Below are positions 15,723 through 24,261 of a stretch of 64,000 nt of DNA, piece after piece. The number at the start of each line of letters is the position of its first letter. Position 1 is the stretch's first letter. The stretch is from Nitratifractor salsuginis DSM 16511 (GTDB lineage: Bacteria > Campylobacterota > Campylobacteria > Campylobacterales > Sulfurovaceae): assembly GCF_000186245.1 (NCBI RefSeq), contig NC_014935.1:930001-994000 (forward strand), read 5' to 3'. Below the pieces are notes generated by a model. It saw only the letters and a list, made by a program, of their open reading frames with translations, searched no databases and was not told where the DNA came from. The position numbers were made by a program, and so were the translations under genes.

Positions 15723-16343
15723 GTGAAAGCGTCACGTGTACCCAGGCCGGTCAGGGCCGAATTCGTCAAATCGGCCCAATCGATCAACGACAGTGTGGAC
15801 GAGAGCCTCAGCGAAGTGGTCTTTCTGGGCCGATCGAATGTAGGCAAAAGCTCCACCATCAACCTCCTGGCGGGCAGAAAGAACCTGGCCAAGAGCTCGG
15901 CTACGCCGGGCAAGACGCGGCTGATCAACTTTTTCGACGTGGGCTACAAACTCGATGACAAGGATTACACGGTTCGTTTCGTCGATCTGCCGGGCTTCGG
16001 CTATGCCAAGGTTTCCAAGTCCATGAAGGATATTTGGCAAAAGAACCTGGTGGAGTTCATCAAGAACCGCGTCGCCATCCGCCTCTTCATCCACCTGCGC
16101 GACGCCCGCCATCCCCACGCGAAGATCGACGAAGACGTAGCGCGCTACATCGGGGAGTTCCTGCGGCCCGATCAGCGCTATCTGACCGTCTTTACCAAAG
16201 CGGACAAACTCAACCAGAAAGAGCGTGCCGCCCTCCTGCGGGACTATCCCGGCGCAATCCTCATCTCCAATCTCAAAAAGACGGGCCAGGAGCGAATCCA
16301 GCAGGCGATCTTCGAGACGATCTTCGGAGAGAAATTCCAATGA
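15723..16343 (+). CDS. engB: Ribosome-biogenesis GTPase EngB/YsxC
   Basis: 206 residues, TRAFAC-class GTPase needed for large-subunit assembly. G1 GRSNVGKSS, G2 around SSATPGKTRLINFF, G3 VDLPGFGYAK, G4 TKADKL and a G5-like ILISNLKKTG are all present. GTG start immediately after the lptA stop. The last four bases overlap the next gene as ATGA. Confidence 0.95.
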   Translation: MKASRVPRPVRAEFVKSAQSINDSVDESLSEVVFLGRSNVGKSSTINLLAGRKNLAKSSATPGKTRLINFFDVGYKLDDKDYTVRFVDLPGFGYAKVSKSMKDIWQKNLVEFIKNRVAIRLFIHLRDARHPHAKIDEDVARYIGEFLRPDQRYLTVFTKADKLNQKERAALLRDYPGAILISNLKKTGQERIQQAIFETIFGEKFQ

Positions 16344-16813
16344 TCCGTTACCGCAAAGCGACCCTTGCCGATATCCCGGAGATGCAGGCCATGGTGGCCG
16401 AGCAGGTTAAAGAGGGGGTGATTCTCCCCCGCAGCGACGACGAAGTGGCGACCAACATCCGCAGCTACATTCTGGCGGAGGCGGAGGGGATGATCGTGGG
16501 CTACGGAGCGCTCCATATCCATTCTCCCCGCCTGGCGGAGATCCGCAGCCTTATCGTCTCCCCGACCTGGCGGTGCAGGGGCGTCGGAGCGGGGATCGTC
16601 CGGGAAGCGCTGCGTGAAGCGGAGGAGTTGGGCGTTGAAGAGGTGCTGGTGCTGACCTATGTGTCTGACTTTTTCCGTCAACTCGGCTTTCACGAGATCG
16701 CCAAAGAGAGCATCCCCGAGCAAAAGATTTGGACCGACTGCATCAAATGCATCCATTTCCCGAACTGCAACGAGTCTTCCCTGGTCTACACCGTCAACCC
16801 GCGGAGGGGCTAA
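16340..16813 (+). CDS. GNAT N-acetyltransferase, short ArgA-like (N-acetylglutamate synthase)
   Basis: 157 residues with a GNAT fold. Acetyl-CoA binding motif A is LIVSPTWRCRGVGAGIVREA; motif B is YVSDFFRQLGFHEI. The C-terminal block with Cys-X2-Cys...FPNCNESSLVY matches the short, kinase-less N-acetylglutamate synthase group that makes the first arginine precursor in bacteria lacking full-length ArgA. Annotation by similarity of this tail; substrate not proven. Start ATG overlaps the engB stop; a GTG-started membrane gene follows after 2 bases. Confidence 0.8.
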   Translation: MIRYRKATLADIPEMQAMVAEQVKEGVILPRSDDEVATNIRSYILAEAEGMIVGYGALHIHSPRLAEIRSLIVSPTWRCRGVGAGIVREALREAEELGVEEVLVLTYVSDFFRQLGFHEIAKESIPEQKIWTDCIKCIHFPNCNESSLVYTVNPRRG

Positions 16814-16815
16814 GC

Positions 16816-17259
16816 GTGAAACGTGTGTGGCAGGTGCTGGTTTGGCTGACGATCCTGGCCTTTGTCCTCTTCTATCCGATGCTGATCTCGGTCTATGTGA
16901 CCCTGCCGCTCTTCATCGGTTTTGCCGGCTATCTGCTGCTGCGGGGGCTCGAGGGGCAGGGGTGGCGCTACATCTTCCTGCCGCTGCTCTATCTCTTCAA
17001 CCTGGAGCTCAACCTCTCTCTGCCCATCTTTTTGAGCCTGGTCGCCGTGCTGATCTACTATCTGGCCTTTTACCCCTCGGTGCTTTTCCTCAAACGCTGC
17101 TCGGTGTGTGTCGCGATCCTCTCGGTGCTGCTTATCGATCTGATCTACGGAGGGTTGATCATCGTCTATGACTTCATCTTCGCCACCTCCAGTGTCACAA
17201 TCAATACGCAGCTGCTCTATTCGCTGATCATGGATGTCGTCGCGGCGGTGCTCCTGTGA
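16816..17259 (+). CDS. Small polytopic membrane protein upstream of PBP2 (MreD-like position)
   Basis: 147 residues, almost entirely hydrophobic, about five membrane segments. GTG start at 16816, two bases after the previous stop; stop overlaps the mrdA GTG as GTGA. In Campylobacter a membrane protein occupies the same slot between engB and the PBP2 gene. Size and position suggest the MreD elongasome component, but I see no diagnostic motif. Confidence 0.7.
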   Translation: MKRVWQVLVWLTILAFVLFYPMLISVYVTLPLFIGFAGYLLLRGLEGQGWRYIFLPLLYLFNLELNLSLPIFLSLVAVLIYYLAFYPSVLFLKRCSVCVAILSVLLIDLIYGGLIIVYDFIFATSSVTINTQLLYSLIMDVVAAVLL

Positions 17260-19169
17260 GATTCAAGATCGTTCTGCTCATCTTCGCCGTTGTCTGGGCT
17301 ATCCTGATCGTGCGCCTCTACCACATCAGCATCAAATCCAACTTCTACTACGAGAAGCTGGCCAAAGAGAATATCGAGCGCAAAAACTACATCAAACCGG
17401 TCCGGGGGGAGATCTTCGATACCCACGGCAATTTCCTGGCGGTGAACAAGATCGGATTCTCCCTTTCTCTGGCTCCCCATCTAAGTAGCAAAAAAGGAGA
17501 GCTCCAATCCCTCATCGCTACCCTAAAAGGCTATTTCCCCGATATCAACGCCACCGTGATGGAACGGGTCTACCGTAAGCAGAATTCCCCCTACAATTAC
17601 CGCTACATCAAGGTGATCGACTTCATCCCCTACGCCGAGATGATGCGCTTCTATCCCCGGCTCAGCGCCATTCCCCAGATCAAGATCGATACCGAAACCA
17701 AACGCTACTACCCCTACGGACGCTTCGCTGCCCATATCGTCGGCTATGTGGGTCGGGCCAACCGCAAAGAGATCGCCAAGGACAAGGTCGCTTCCATCGT
17801 CGGCTACACGGGCAAGAGCGGGCTGGAACGCTACTACAACCGGCTTCTGGAAGGGGAACCGGGCTACATCATCAGCAAAGTCAACGCCCGCAACAAGGCT
17901 TTGGAGGTCCTCGAACGCAAAGAACCGGTCAACAACCGCTCCCTCAAAGTCAATCTCGATATGGATCTGCAAAAATTCATCTACGATCTGCTCGAAAAGC
18001 GCCCCGCGGTCGTGGTGGTTATGCGAACCACCGGGGAGGTCCTGGCGGCGGTGAGCAATCCGAGCTTCGACCCCAACCTCTTCGTCGGCGGCATCAGCGT
18101 CAAGGATTGGAAAGCACTGCAAAACAACCTGGGCCACCCCTTTACCAACAAGTTCATCCACGCAGTCTATCCCCCCGGATCGGTGATCAAGATGGGCGTG
18201 GCCCTGGCCGCCTCCAAAGCGGGTAAAGGGATCCTGGACGAGCACGAATACTGCAAAGGCTACATCACCATCGACAAGAGCAAGCACAAGTTCCGCTGCT
18301 GGAAAAAGTGGGGGCACGGCGATGTGGATCTGCGCAAATCGATCCGCGAGAGCTGCGACGTTTACTACTATGAAAAGAGCCTGAAGATCGGCATCGACAA
18401 AATCGCCAAGACCCTCAAACGGATCGGCCTGGGGGTCCGTACCGGCATCGATCTGCCCCGGGAGTACAGAGGGATCATCCCCGACAAAGCCTGGAAACGC
18501 AAACGCTATCACCTTCCCTGGTACAAAGGAGAGACGGTCATCGCCGCCATTGGGCAGGGCTACGACAACATCACGCCGATGCAGGTGGCCCGCTATACGG
18601 CTTTCCTGGCGACGGGATGGCTGCCCACTCCCACGCTGGCCCAGGAGATCGACGGCAAGAAGGTCACGCCCAAGCGGGAGAAGATCGCTTTCAACCCCAT
18701 CCATATGTCGATCATCCGCCAGGGAATGATCGATGTCTGCAACGACCGCAGAGGAACCGCCTACAAAGCGCTGCACAAGCTCCCCATCAAAGTGGCGGCC
18801 AAGACCGGGACCGCCCAGGTGGTCTCCATTCCCCAGGAGGTCAAAAAACGGGTCAATGAAAAAGACCTGGCCTATTTCAAAAAATCCCACGCCTGGATCA
18901 CCACCTACGCCCCGGCGAAAAATCCGGAGTATGTGGTGACGGTCCTGGTGGAGCACGGCGGGCACGGAGGAAGCGCCGCGGGTCCCATCGCCGCCAAGAT
19001 CTACCAGTGGCTCTACTACCACGGCTATTTCAAACACCATCCGCTTGAAGAGGTTGAGAAAGAGTTGGCAAAGAGGAGAGGGGACCTCAATACTACACAA
19101 GCCTCGAAGTTGCGGGCTCCGAAACTCCGTATGGATCAGACACGGTTAAAAGTTTCCCCGAAAAACTGA
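17256..19169 (+). CDS. mrdA: Penicillin-binding protein 2 (elongasome transpeptidase)
   Basis: 637 residues. One N-terminal membrane helix (about 4-20), then the class B PBP pedestal with PVRGEIFDTHGNFLA and the SGLERYYNRLLEGEPG motif, then the transpeptidase domain: SXXK at Ser309-Lys312 (PPGSVIKMG), SXN-equivalent Ser367-Cys-Asp369, and KTGTAQ at Lys516. AIGQGYDNITPMQVA is also typical of PBP2. It crosslinks side-wall peptidoglycan as partner of RodA. The C-terminus has a charged tail of about 35 residues. Last gene of the plus-strand run; convergent with hisS. A weak hairpin CGGGA/TCCCG at 19203-19217 lies in the gap. Confidence 0.95.
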   Translation: MRFKIVLLIFAVVWAILIVRLYHISIKSNFYYEKLAKENIERKNYIKPVRGEIFDTHGNFLAVNKIGFSLSLAPHLSSKKGELQSLIATLKGYFPDINATVMERVYRKQNSPYNYRYIKVIDFIPYAEMMRFYPRLSAIPQIKIDTETKRYYPYGRFAAHIVGYVGRANRKEIAKDKVASIVGYTGKSGLERYYNRLLEGEPGYIISKVNARNKALEVLERKEPVNNRSLKVNLDMDLQKFIYDLLEKRPAVVVVMRTTGEVLAAVSNPSFDPNLFVGGISVKDWKALQNNLGHPFTNKFIHAVYPPGSVIKMGVALAASKAGKGILDEHEYCKGYITIDKSKHKFRCWKKWGHGDVDLRKSIRESCDVYYYEKSLKIGIDKIAKTLKRIGLGVRTGIDLPREYRGIIPDKAWKRKRYHLPWYKGETVIAAIGQGYDNITPMQVARYTAFLATGWLPTPTLAQEIDGKKVTPKREKIAFNPIHMSIIRQGMIDVCNDRRGTAYKALHKLPIKVAAKTGTAQVVSIPQEVKKRVNEKDLAYFKKSHAWITTYAPAKNPEYVVTVLVEHGGHGGSAAGPIAAKIYQWLYYHGYFKHHPLEEVEKELAKRRGDLNTTQASKLRAPKLRMDQTRLKVSPKN

Positions 19170-19228
19170 AAGAGAATTTGAAGCAAAGTAAGTGTGGAAT
19201 GGCGGGAGAATATCCCGGATAAGGAAGA

Positions 19229-20446
19229 CTAGAGAGATTCCAGCAAAACGGTCTTCTCCTCTTTGGAAGCGAGGTCTTTGACCCAGACCGTGCCGTCTTT
19301 TCGCTCATTCTCTCCGATGACGGCGCAATACTTCGCCCCGGCGCGGTCTGCGCCTTTGAGATGGGCTTTGAGCCCCTTGGGGGCATACTCGACCACCGCT
19401 TTTTCTCCCTTTCGGCGGAGCTTTTGCCCCAGGGAGAGGATCGCATCGAGAGATTCGGCGTCCATCGCGCCGAGGTACCAGCCCGAGCGTTCCTCTTCGG
19501 GCATCTTTACCAACTCCATAATCCGCTCGATCCCGATGGCGAAGCCGATACCGGGAGTGGGCTTGCCCTCCAGGAATTCCACCAGCCGGTCATAGCGTCC
19601 GCCTCCGGCGATAGCGCTCTGAGCCCCGATCTCGTCACTGACGAATTCAAAGGCGGTACCGGAGTAGTAGTCGAGACCTCTCACCAGGTGGGTATCCACT
19701 TCGTAGTCGATTCCCGAAGTGTCGAGGAGCTTCTGGAGCCGTTTGAAATCACGGTCGCACTTTTCGCAGAGGGATTCCGAGAGCTTGGGAGCGCTTTCCA
19801 GGAGGTTTTGGCAATTTTCGTTTTTGCAGTCGAGGACCCGGATGGGGTTGGTGGTGATGCGGCGCTGGCAATCGGGGCAGAGCTCTTCGGCGATCCCTTC
19901 GAGGAAGCCCACCAGAGTGTTGCGGTAGGGGGGCATACAGGCGCTGCAGCCCAGGGAGTTGATCTTGACCTTGTAGCCAATCCCCAGCGCATCGAAGATC
20001 TCCGAGAGCATCATAATGAGGGTAAAGTCCTCTTCGACCTCCGCCGTGCCGAAGCTCTCCACCCCGAATTGGTGGAATTGGCGCAGGCGGCCTTTTTGGG
20101 GGCGCTCGTAGCGGAACATCGGCCCGTAGTAGAAGAAGCGGTCTTTGCGCCCCTGCTGGCGGTCGAGCTTGGCCTGGATGTAGGCACGGACCACTCCGGC
20201 GGTTCCTTCGGGGCGGAGGCAGACGTCGTTACCTCCCTTGTCGGTGAATTGATACATCTCCTTGCCCACAATGTCGGAGCTTTCACCGACAGAGCGCTTG
20301 AAGAGCCGGGTCTCTTCGAGAATGGGGGTTTCGATGAAGTCGAAGCCGTAGTTGCGGGCGATCCGCGATGCGGTCTCGACGATATAGGTGTAGCGTTCGG
20401 CATCGTCGAACATCAAATCTTTCATACCACGCAATGCATTGATCAT
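19229..20446 (-). CDS. hisS: Histidyl-tRNA synthetase
   Basis: 405 residues from ATG 20446. Class II synthetase: motif 1 region FIETPILEETRLFKRSVGE, motif 2 CLRPEGTAGVVRAY with FRYERPQKGRLRQFHQ, HisA motif LVRGLDYYSGTAFEF and motif 3 GIGFAIGIERI. A zinc-like insertion with CPDCQRR and CEKCDRDF occurs in the middle, as in Campylobacterota and other short HisRS. C-terminal anticodon-binding domain ends ASKEEKTVLLESL. It lies downstream of tmk on the same strand. Confidence 0.96.
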   Translation of the reverse strand: MINALRGMKDLMFDDAERYTYIVETASRIARNYGFDFIETPILEETRLFKRSVGESSDIVGKEMYQFTDKGGNDVCLRPEGTAGVVRAYIQAKLDRQQGRKDRFFYYGPMFRYERPQKGRLRQFHQFGVESFGTAEVEEDFTLIMMLSEIFDALGIGYKVKINSLGCSACMPPYRNTLVGFLEGIAEELCPDCQRRITTNPIRVLDCKNENCQNLLESAPKLSESLCEKCDRDFKRLQKLLDTSGIDYEVDTHLVRGLDYYSGTAFEFVSDEIGAQSAIAGGGRYDRLVEFLEGKPTPGIGFAIGIERIMELVKMPEEERSGWYLGAMDAESLDAILSLGQKLRRKGEKAVVEYAPKGLKAHLKGADRAGAKYCAVIGENERKDGTVWVKDLASKEEKTVLLESL

Positions 20447-20465
20447 AAGGGGCCTTTGCTGTTTT

Positions 20466-20492
20466 CTCAACGCTCAGCACTCAACGCTCAGC
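20466..20492. repeat. 13-bp direct repeat in the tmk-hisS gap
   Basis: CTCAACGCTCAGC occurs at 20466-20478 and again at 20480-20492. Part of a class of short intergenic repeats in this window. Confidence 0.6.
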
Positions 20493-20507
20493 GCTTTTTG
20501 AGGAGGA

Positions 20508-21083
20508 TTATATCCCGAGATAGGTTACGATCTTTTGATGGATCGTCTCCACGCTCTCCCTGGCGTCGAGAATGAGGGTGGGAATGGCGAGTTTGGGGAG
20601 GGCTTCTTTCATCTTTTCCTGGACGGTGAGCAGATAGTCGATGCCCCGCTCTTCGATCCCGTCGGCGCTCTTTTCCCCAAGACGTCGGCGCAGGGTCGCT
20701 TCGTCGGTTTCGAAAAAGATGATGTGGTCGGGCCAGTCTCCTTGGAGGGCGAAGTGGTTGAGGGCGATGAGCTCTTCGAGGCTCACGCCGCCGTTGGCCA
20801 GGGCGTAGCCGATGCCTGAGAGGAAGCCCCGGTCGGAGATGAGGAGTTTGTCGCGGTTGGGGCGGACGATCTCTTCGTAGTGCTCGGCCCGGTCGGCCAA
20901 AAAGAGCAGGAGCTCGGCCCGCTTGCTTTGGAGCTTGGCTTCCAGGAGGATTTCGCGGGCCTTTTCGCCGAATCGGGTGCCTCCGGGCTCCCGGGTGATG
21001 ATCGCTTCGGGATGCTCGGCGGCGATGAGGCGGATCTGGGTGCTCTTGCCGCAGGTATCGATCCCCTCGAAAAGCACATACAT
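20508..21083 (-). CDS. tmk: Thymidylate kinase
   Basis: 191 residues, P-loop kinase making dTDP from dTMP. P-loop FEGIDTCGKSTQ, the DR(X) motif ISDRGFLSGIGYA, and a lid with RRRLGEKSADGIEERG. Start codon overlaps the coaD stop by one base (TGATG). Confidence 0.94.
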   Translation of the reverse strand: MYVLFEGIDTCGKSTQIRLIAAEHPEAIITREPGGTRFGEKAREILLEAKLQSKRAELLLFLADRAEHYEEIVRPNRDKLLISDRGFLSGIGYALANGGVSLEELIALNHFALQGDWPDHIIFFETDEATLRRRLGEKSADGIEERGIDYLLTVQEKMKEALPKLAIPTLILDARESVETIHQKIVTYLGI

Positions 21084-21562
21084 CAGCGCTTTTCCCCTTC
21101 GAGGATCATCCGGTGGACCTGGGGCGGGAGGAGATGATCGACCTTGCCCCCGAAATGAAGGATCGTACGCACCACCGAAGAGCTGACGAAGGCGTGCTCC
21201 AGGCTGGGCATAAGGTAGATGGTCTCCAGATCCTTTTTGAGTGAAGCGTTGGCATAGCCCATCTGGAGTTCGTACTCGAAATCGCTCACGGCCCGGAGGC
21301 CTCGGATGATAATGTTGGAGTCAAGCTCTTCAGCCAGCGTGACCAGCAGGCTCTCGAAGCCGACCACCCGGACCTTGGGAAGATCCTTCGTGGCGGCCCG
21401 GGCGAAGGCGATACGCTCGGCCTGGGAAAACATCGGCTTTTTTGCCCGGGATTCGGCGACGGCGATGACGATCTCGTCGAAAATGGTGCAGGCACGGCGG
21501 ACAATGTCCATATGGCCTACGGTAATGGGATCGAAAGTTCCGGGATAGATGGCACGTTTCAT
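21083..21562 (-). CDS. coaD: Phosphopantetheine adenylyltransferase
   Basis: 159 residues, penultimate step of coenzyme A synthesis. Nucleotidyltransferase motif YPGTFDPITVGHMDI (T/HXGH), RGLRAVSDFEYELQM and the FVSSSVVRTI signature are clear. First gene of a coaD-tmk(-hisS) minus-strand group. ATTTTAGC occurs twice in the 166-base divergent gap upstream (21601-21608 and 21677-21684), the second inside an inverted repeat GCTAA/TTAGC at 21670-21684. Confidence 0.96.
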   Translation of the reverse strand: MKRAIYPGTFDPITVGHMDIVRRACTIFDEIVIAVAESRAKKPMFSQAERIAFARAATKDLPKVRVVGFESLLVTLAEELDSNIIIRGLRAVSDFEYELQMGYANASLKKDLETIYLMPSLEHAFVSSSVVRTILHFGGKVDHLLPPQVHRMILEGEKR

Positions 21563-21728
21563 CAGCTTCTTTCAGGCTTTGATGGGACAAATATTAGGAT
21601 ATTTTAGCTTAGGGGTTTCTCGGAATGTCAGATGGGAAGAGAATCGGGATGTTCATTACCTAAAAATTAGCTAAGTATTTTAGCGTTAGAATCAAAATAA
21701 AGATGAAGAAAGCAAAGGAGGAGGCAAA

Positions 21729-22400
21729 ATGAGACGCCTGTTTTGGTTCGCGATTTTTGGGATCGGGCTGATATGGGAGATGGCCGCCGCCTGCCGACCC
21801 TATACGGTGACGGGGCTCAATCCCTACGGAGACAACTATTTGGCGGTCCGCAGCGGGCCCGGTTCGCGCTACTATATGCAGGATACCCTGCACAACGGGG
21901 ACAGGGTCCTGGTCTGTGGATATGCCGGTGCATGGAGAAGGATCTTCTACGGACAGGGGTGCTCTCTCAACGGGGCCGGGGAGCCTAGCGGTTACTGCCG
22001 GAATGGCTGGGCCTACGGACGCTATCTGGTTCCCGCCTATTCTCCTCCAGCCCCCGGCTATTCCGGTGGGAACTACGGTTCCTCAGCCGGTGCCGGGGTA
22101 CAGGAGGTCTATTATGCGAGGCTGAGTGGCTGGGATCATTACAACTCCCGCGGTGTCCGTCTCGACAGTGTCGCGGCGATCCTCCGTCAGGATCGGGCCA
22201 ATTTCCACAAGTATTACCGCAGGGATCCCGAGGATACCGGGGATTCCTATTTTGCCAACAAATACAACCGCTCGATTCTGGAGCGGATCGTCCGCAGGAG
22301 CTATATCCCGCCCCAGGTTCGCAATGCGATCCTTTATGGAACCCCTTATGTGAAGGTGACGCTCTATACCGACGGGCATATCCGGGTGGATCTGCTCTGA
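21729..22400 (+). CDS. Secreted protein with bacterial SH3 domain and unknown C-terminal domain
   Basis: 223 residues with a signal peptide ending near AAACRPY. Residues about 23-100 form an SH3b-type domain (LAVRSGPGSRYYMQDTLHNG...), with four cysteines there that may pair. A Gly/Ser/Pro/Tyr linker (about 104-127) leads to a second domain (about 128-223) with SGWDHYNSRGVRLDSVAAIL, DSYFANKYNRSILERIV and a final beta-rich KVTLYTDGHIRVDLL. I do not recognise that domain. AAGGAGGAGG precedes the ATG and TAGAAT at 21687-21692 is a possible -10. It lies between ubiX and coaD and on the opposite strand. Confidence 0.8.
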   Translation: MRRLFWFAIFGIGLIWEMAAACRPYTVTGLNPYGDNYLAVRSGPGSRYYMQDTLHNGDRVLVCGYAGAWRRIFYGQGCSLNGAGEPSGYCRNGWAYGRYLVPAYSPPAPGYSGGNYGSSAGAGVQEVYYARLSGWDHYNSRGVRLDSVAAILRQDRANFHKYYRRDPEDTGDSYFANKYNRSILERIVRRSYIPPQVRNAILYGTPYVKVTLYTDGHIRVDLL

Positions 22401-22403
22401 GGT

Positions 22404-22928
22404 TCAGCTCCCCCAGCGGCGGTAAAGCTCGTTCTCTATCCCCAGGATATCGTACCACTTCCCCACGAGAAAACGCTCCATCTCTTCGAGGGTGCGGCTG
22501 TCACTGTAGTAGCCCAGCACCGGCGGAGCGATGATAACGCCGAGGCGGGAGAGTTTGAGCATATTCTCCAGAGCGATGGGGGAAAAAGGAAGTTCACGGG
22601 GAGCCAGGAGCAGGGGTTTGCGCTCCTTGATGGCGACGGCGGCGGCCCGGGAAGCGAGGGTGTCGGCGATCCCGCAGGCGATCTTGGCGAGGGTGTTCAT
22701 AGAGCAGGGGATGACCGCGGTGGCATCGACCCCGAAGGATCCGCTGGCGATGGCGGCGGCGATGTCGTTGTCGGCGTGGAGAGTGATGCCGGTTTTTTCG
22801 TGCAGGGCGACGGTCCGGGCATTGTCGGAGAGGACGACGTGGGTTTCGATCCCGTCGGGCAGATAGCGCAAAAAGGCGTCCGCCAATTCTACGCCGCTGG
22901 CTCCGGAGACGATGAGGGCGATTTTCAT
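22404..22928 (-). CDS. ubiX: Flavin prenyltransferase UbiX
   Basis: 174 residues; makes prenylated FMN for UbiD-type decarboxylases (menaquinone/ubiquinone routes). Motifs: N-terminal VSGASGVELADAF, VIPCSMNTLAKIACGIADTL, the KPLLLAPRELPFSPIALEN block and IIAPPVLGYY. In Helicobacter ubiX neighbours coaD and tmk; here a plus-strand SH3 gene separates them. Ends convergent with that gene, 3 bases apart. Confidence 0.93.
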   Translation of the reverse strand: MKIALIVSGASGVELADAFLRYLPDGIETHVVLSDNARTVALHEKTGITLHADNDIAAAIASGSFGVDATAVIPCSMNTLAKIACGIADTLASRAAAVAIKERKPLLLAPRELPFSPIALENMLKLSRLGVIIAPPVLGYYSDSRTLEEMERFLVGKWYDILGIENELYRRWGS

Positions 22929-22943
22929 AGGGTCAAAAGAGCC

Positions 22944-23465
22944 TTAGTTCTCTTTGTTGATTTCGACGCGTCGGTTCTTGGCGTGGCAGGGAGCGCTGTG
23001 GCCGGTGCAGATGGGATTGCTTTCTCCGTAGCTGACGACATCGATGCGGGAAGAGGGGATGCCGTTGCTTACGAGGATCGACTGGACCGCCTTGGCCCGT
23101 TTGAGACCCAGGGCGTGGTTGTATTCGTCGGTCCCCATTTCGTCACAGTTCCCTTCGATGCGGATCTTTCCTGAGGAGGCGAGTTTTTGGATTTTGGGCA
23201 TATCGCTCATAATGCGCTGGAGCTGGTCGGGTTCGACATCGTAGCGGTCGGTGGAGAAGTAGACCATCTTGATGCCGCTGGCGCTCACGCCGTCCTGTCC
23301 GGTATATTTGCCGGTGCTGCTGATGCCGCCGGGCACTTCGGTGCCGTATTGGCTCCCGCCGTTGCCGGGGTTGGTACCGGGAGCGGGGGTTTTGGGGGCA
23401 CAGCCGCTCAGGAGCAGGGCGGCAGCCGCACCGAGGGCGAAGATCCAGCGGGTCGATCGATTCAT
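22944..23465 (-). CDS. pal: Peptidoglycan-associated lipoprotein Pal
   Basis: 173 residues from ATG 23465, with AAAGGAG in front. Lipobox LLSGC at about residue 23, a Gly/Pro/Thr-rich linker, then the OmpA-like peptidoglycan-binding domain: MVYFSTDRYDVEP, IEGNCDEMGTDEYNHALG, KRAKAVQSIL, VVSYGESNP and the final NRRVEINKEN. Outer-membrane part of the Tol-Pal system. tolB and other tol genes are not adjacent, which is unusual. Two cysteines in the ICTGHSAPCH loop are typical of Campylobacterota Pal. Confidence 0.93.
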   Translation of the reverse strand: MNRSTRWIFALGAAAALLLSGCAPKTPAPGTNPGNGGSQYGTEVPGGISSTGKYTGQDGVSASGIKMVYFSTDRYDVEPDQLQRIMSDMPKIQKLASSGKIRIEGNCDEMGTDEYNHALGLKRAKAVQSILVSNGIPSSRIDVVSYGESNPICTGHSAPCHAKNRRVEINKEN

Positions 23466-23590
23466 AGAGACTCCTTTGTCCGAATAATTTGCCATTATCC
23501 TACCATATTCCATAGGGGAACCGGTTAATTCTTTCTGGTGTCATATTAAATCATATTATTAATCGGCAAACAGCATTCTTATTCCAGGCC

Positions 23591-23680
23591 AAGCTTTCAC
23601 TCGATAGCTCTGGCAGTCGCAAACACCTGCGGTGCCCCTTCGGGGTTGGGTGCTCCTTTGTCGCCATCGAGTGAAAGCTT
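23591..23680. repeat. 90-bp palindromic element with 15-bp perfect arms
   Basis: AAGCTTTCACTCGAT at 23591-23605 is exactly mirrored at 23666-23680, enclosing a 60-base core with a CCCCTTCGGGG hairpin. It starts 2 bases after the stop of the upstream esterase gene (minus strand) and lies about 125 bases ahead of pal. It could be a dispersed palindromic element, a structured RNA, or the esterase terminator; no T-run follows. Confidence 0.65.
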
Positions 23681-23682
23681 TA

Positions 23683-24261
23683 TCATAAAACATTACATTG
23701 GTGATCGGAAGAGAAGAAGCCTGCGATCTTAGGGAGGTGCCTCTCGAACCCTTCGAAGCTGTGGCTTCCTCCCTCTTCGAGGATCCGGGGGGAATCAGGG
23801 AGGAGTTCCAGGGCCTGGCGGTAATCGAGCACTTCGTCACCGGTCTGGAGCATCAGCAGGATCCGTTCGGGATGGCTGGGGGTGTCGATGCGATACTTTT
23901 TGAGGCTCTCCACATGACGGGGAGTCCATTCGAAGCGGGCGCCGTCGTAGTAGTTGGTCCCGGTGCCGGTATGGGCCGCCAGGGTGGTCCAGGGGCGCAG
24001 GGAGGGGTTGATCAGTACCGCTTTGCACCCGTAACGCTCGGCGAGGTAGAGGGCATAGAAGCCTCCCAGTGAGGAGCCGATGAGATGCAGAGGCTCTTCC
24101 CTCCGCCGGCAGTGCCGGGCCAACTGCTCCAGAGTATCCACCGCCAGGTCGGGAACATAGGAGAGGGAAGGGGCGTAGGCTTCCTCCTTGAAATAATCCC
24201 GTACCGCCTTTGCCTTGGCCCCTAGGCCGCTGCTGGCGAAACCGTGGATGTAGAGGATCAC
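23683..24261 (-). CDS. YqiA-like alpha/beta-hydrolase (esterase)
   Basis: 192 residues from GTG 24261, overlapping the polX stop as GTGA. Alpha/beta hydrolase of the UPF0227/YqiA group: N-terminal ILYIHGFASSGLGAKA, nucleophile elbow IGSSLGGFYALYLAE, AVLINPSLRPW, and late Asp (QTGDEVLDY) and His (GGSHSFEGFERH) completing a Ser-Asp-His triad. YqiA has carboxylesterase activity on short acyl esters; physiological substrate unknown. The last ~8 residues abut the palindromic element. Confidence 0.87.
   Translation of the reverse strand: MILYIHGFASSGLGAKAKAVRDYFKEEAYAPSLSYVPDLAVDTLEQLARHCRRREEPLHLIGSSLGGFYALYLAERYGCKAVLINPSLRPWTTLAAHTGTGTNYYDGARFEWTPRHVESLKKYRIDTPSHPERILLMLQTGDEVLDYRQALELLPDSPRILEEGGSHSFEGFERHLPKIAGFFSSDHQCNVL

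Noticed and set aside
23559-23700. Short minus-strand frame through the palindromic element as a gene
   Set aside because: Its codons come from the palindrome and its start lies inside the esterase frame.
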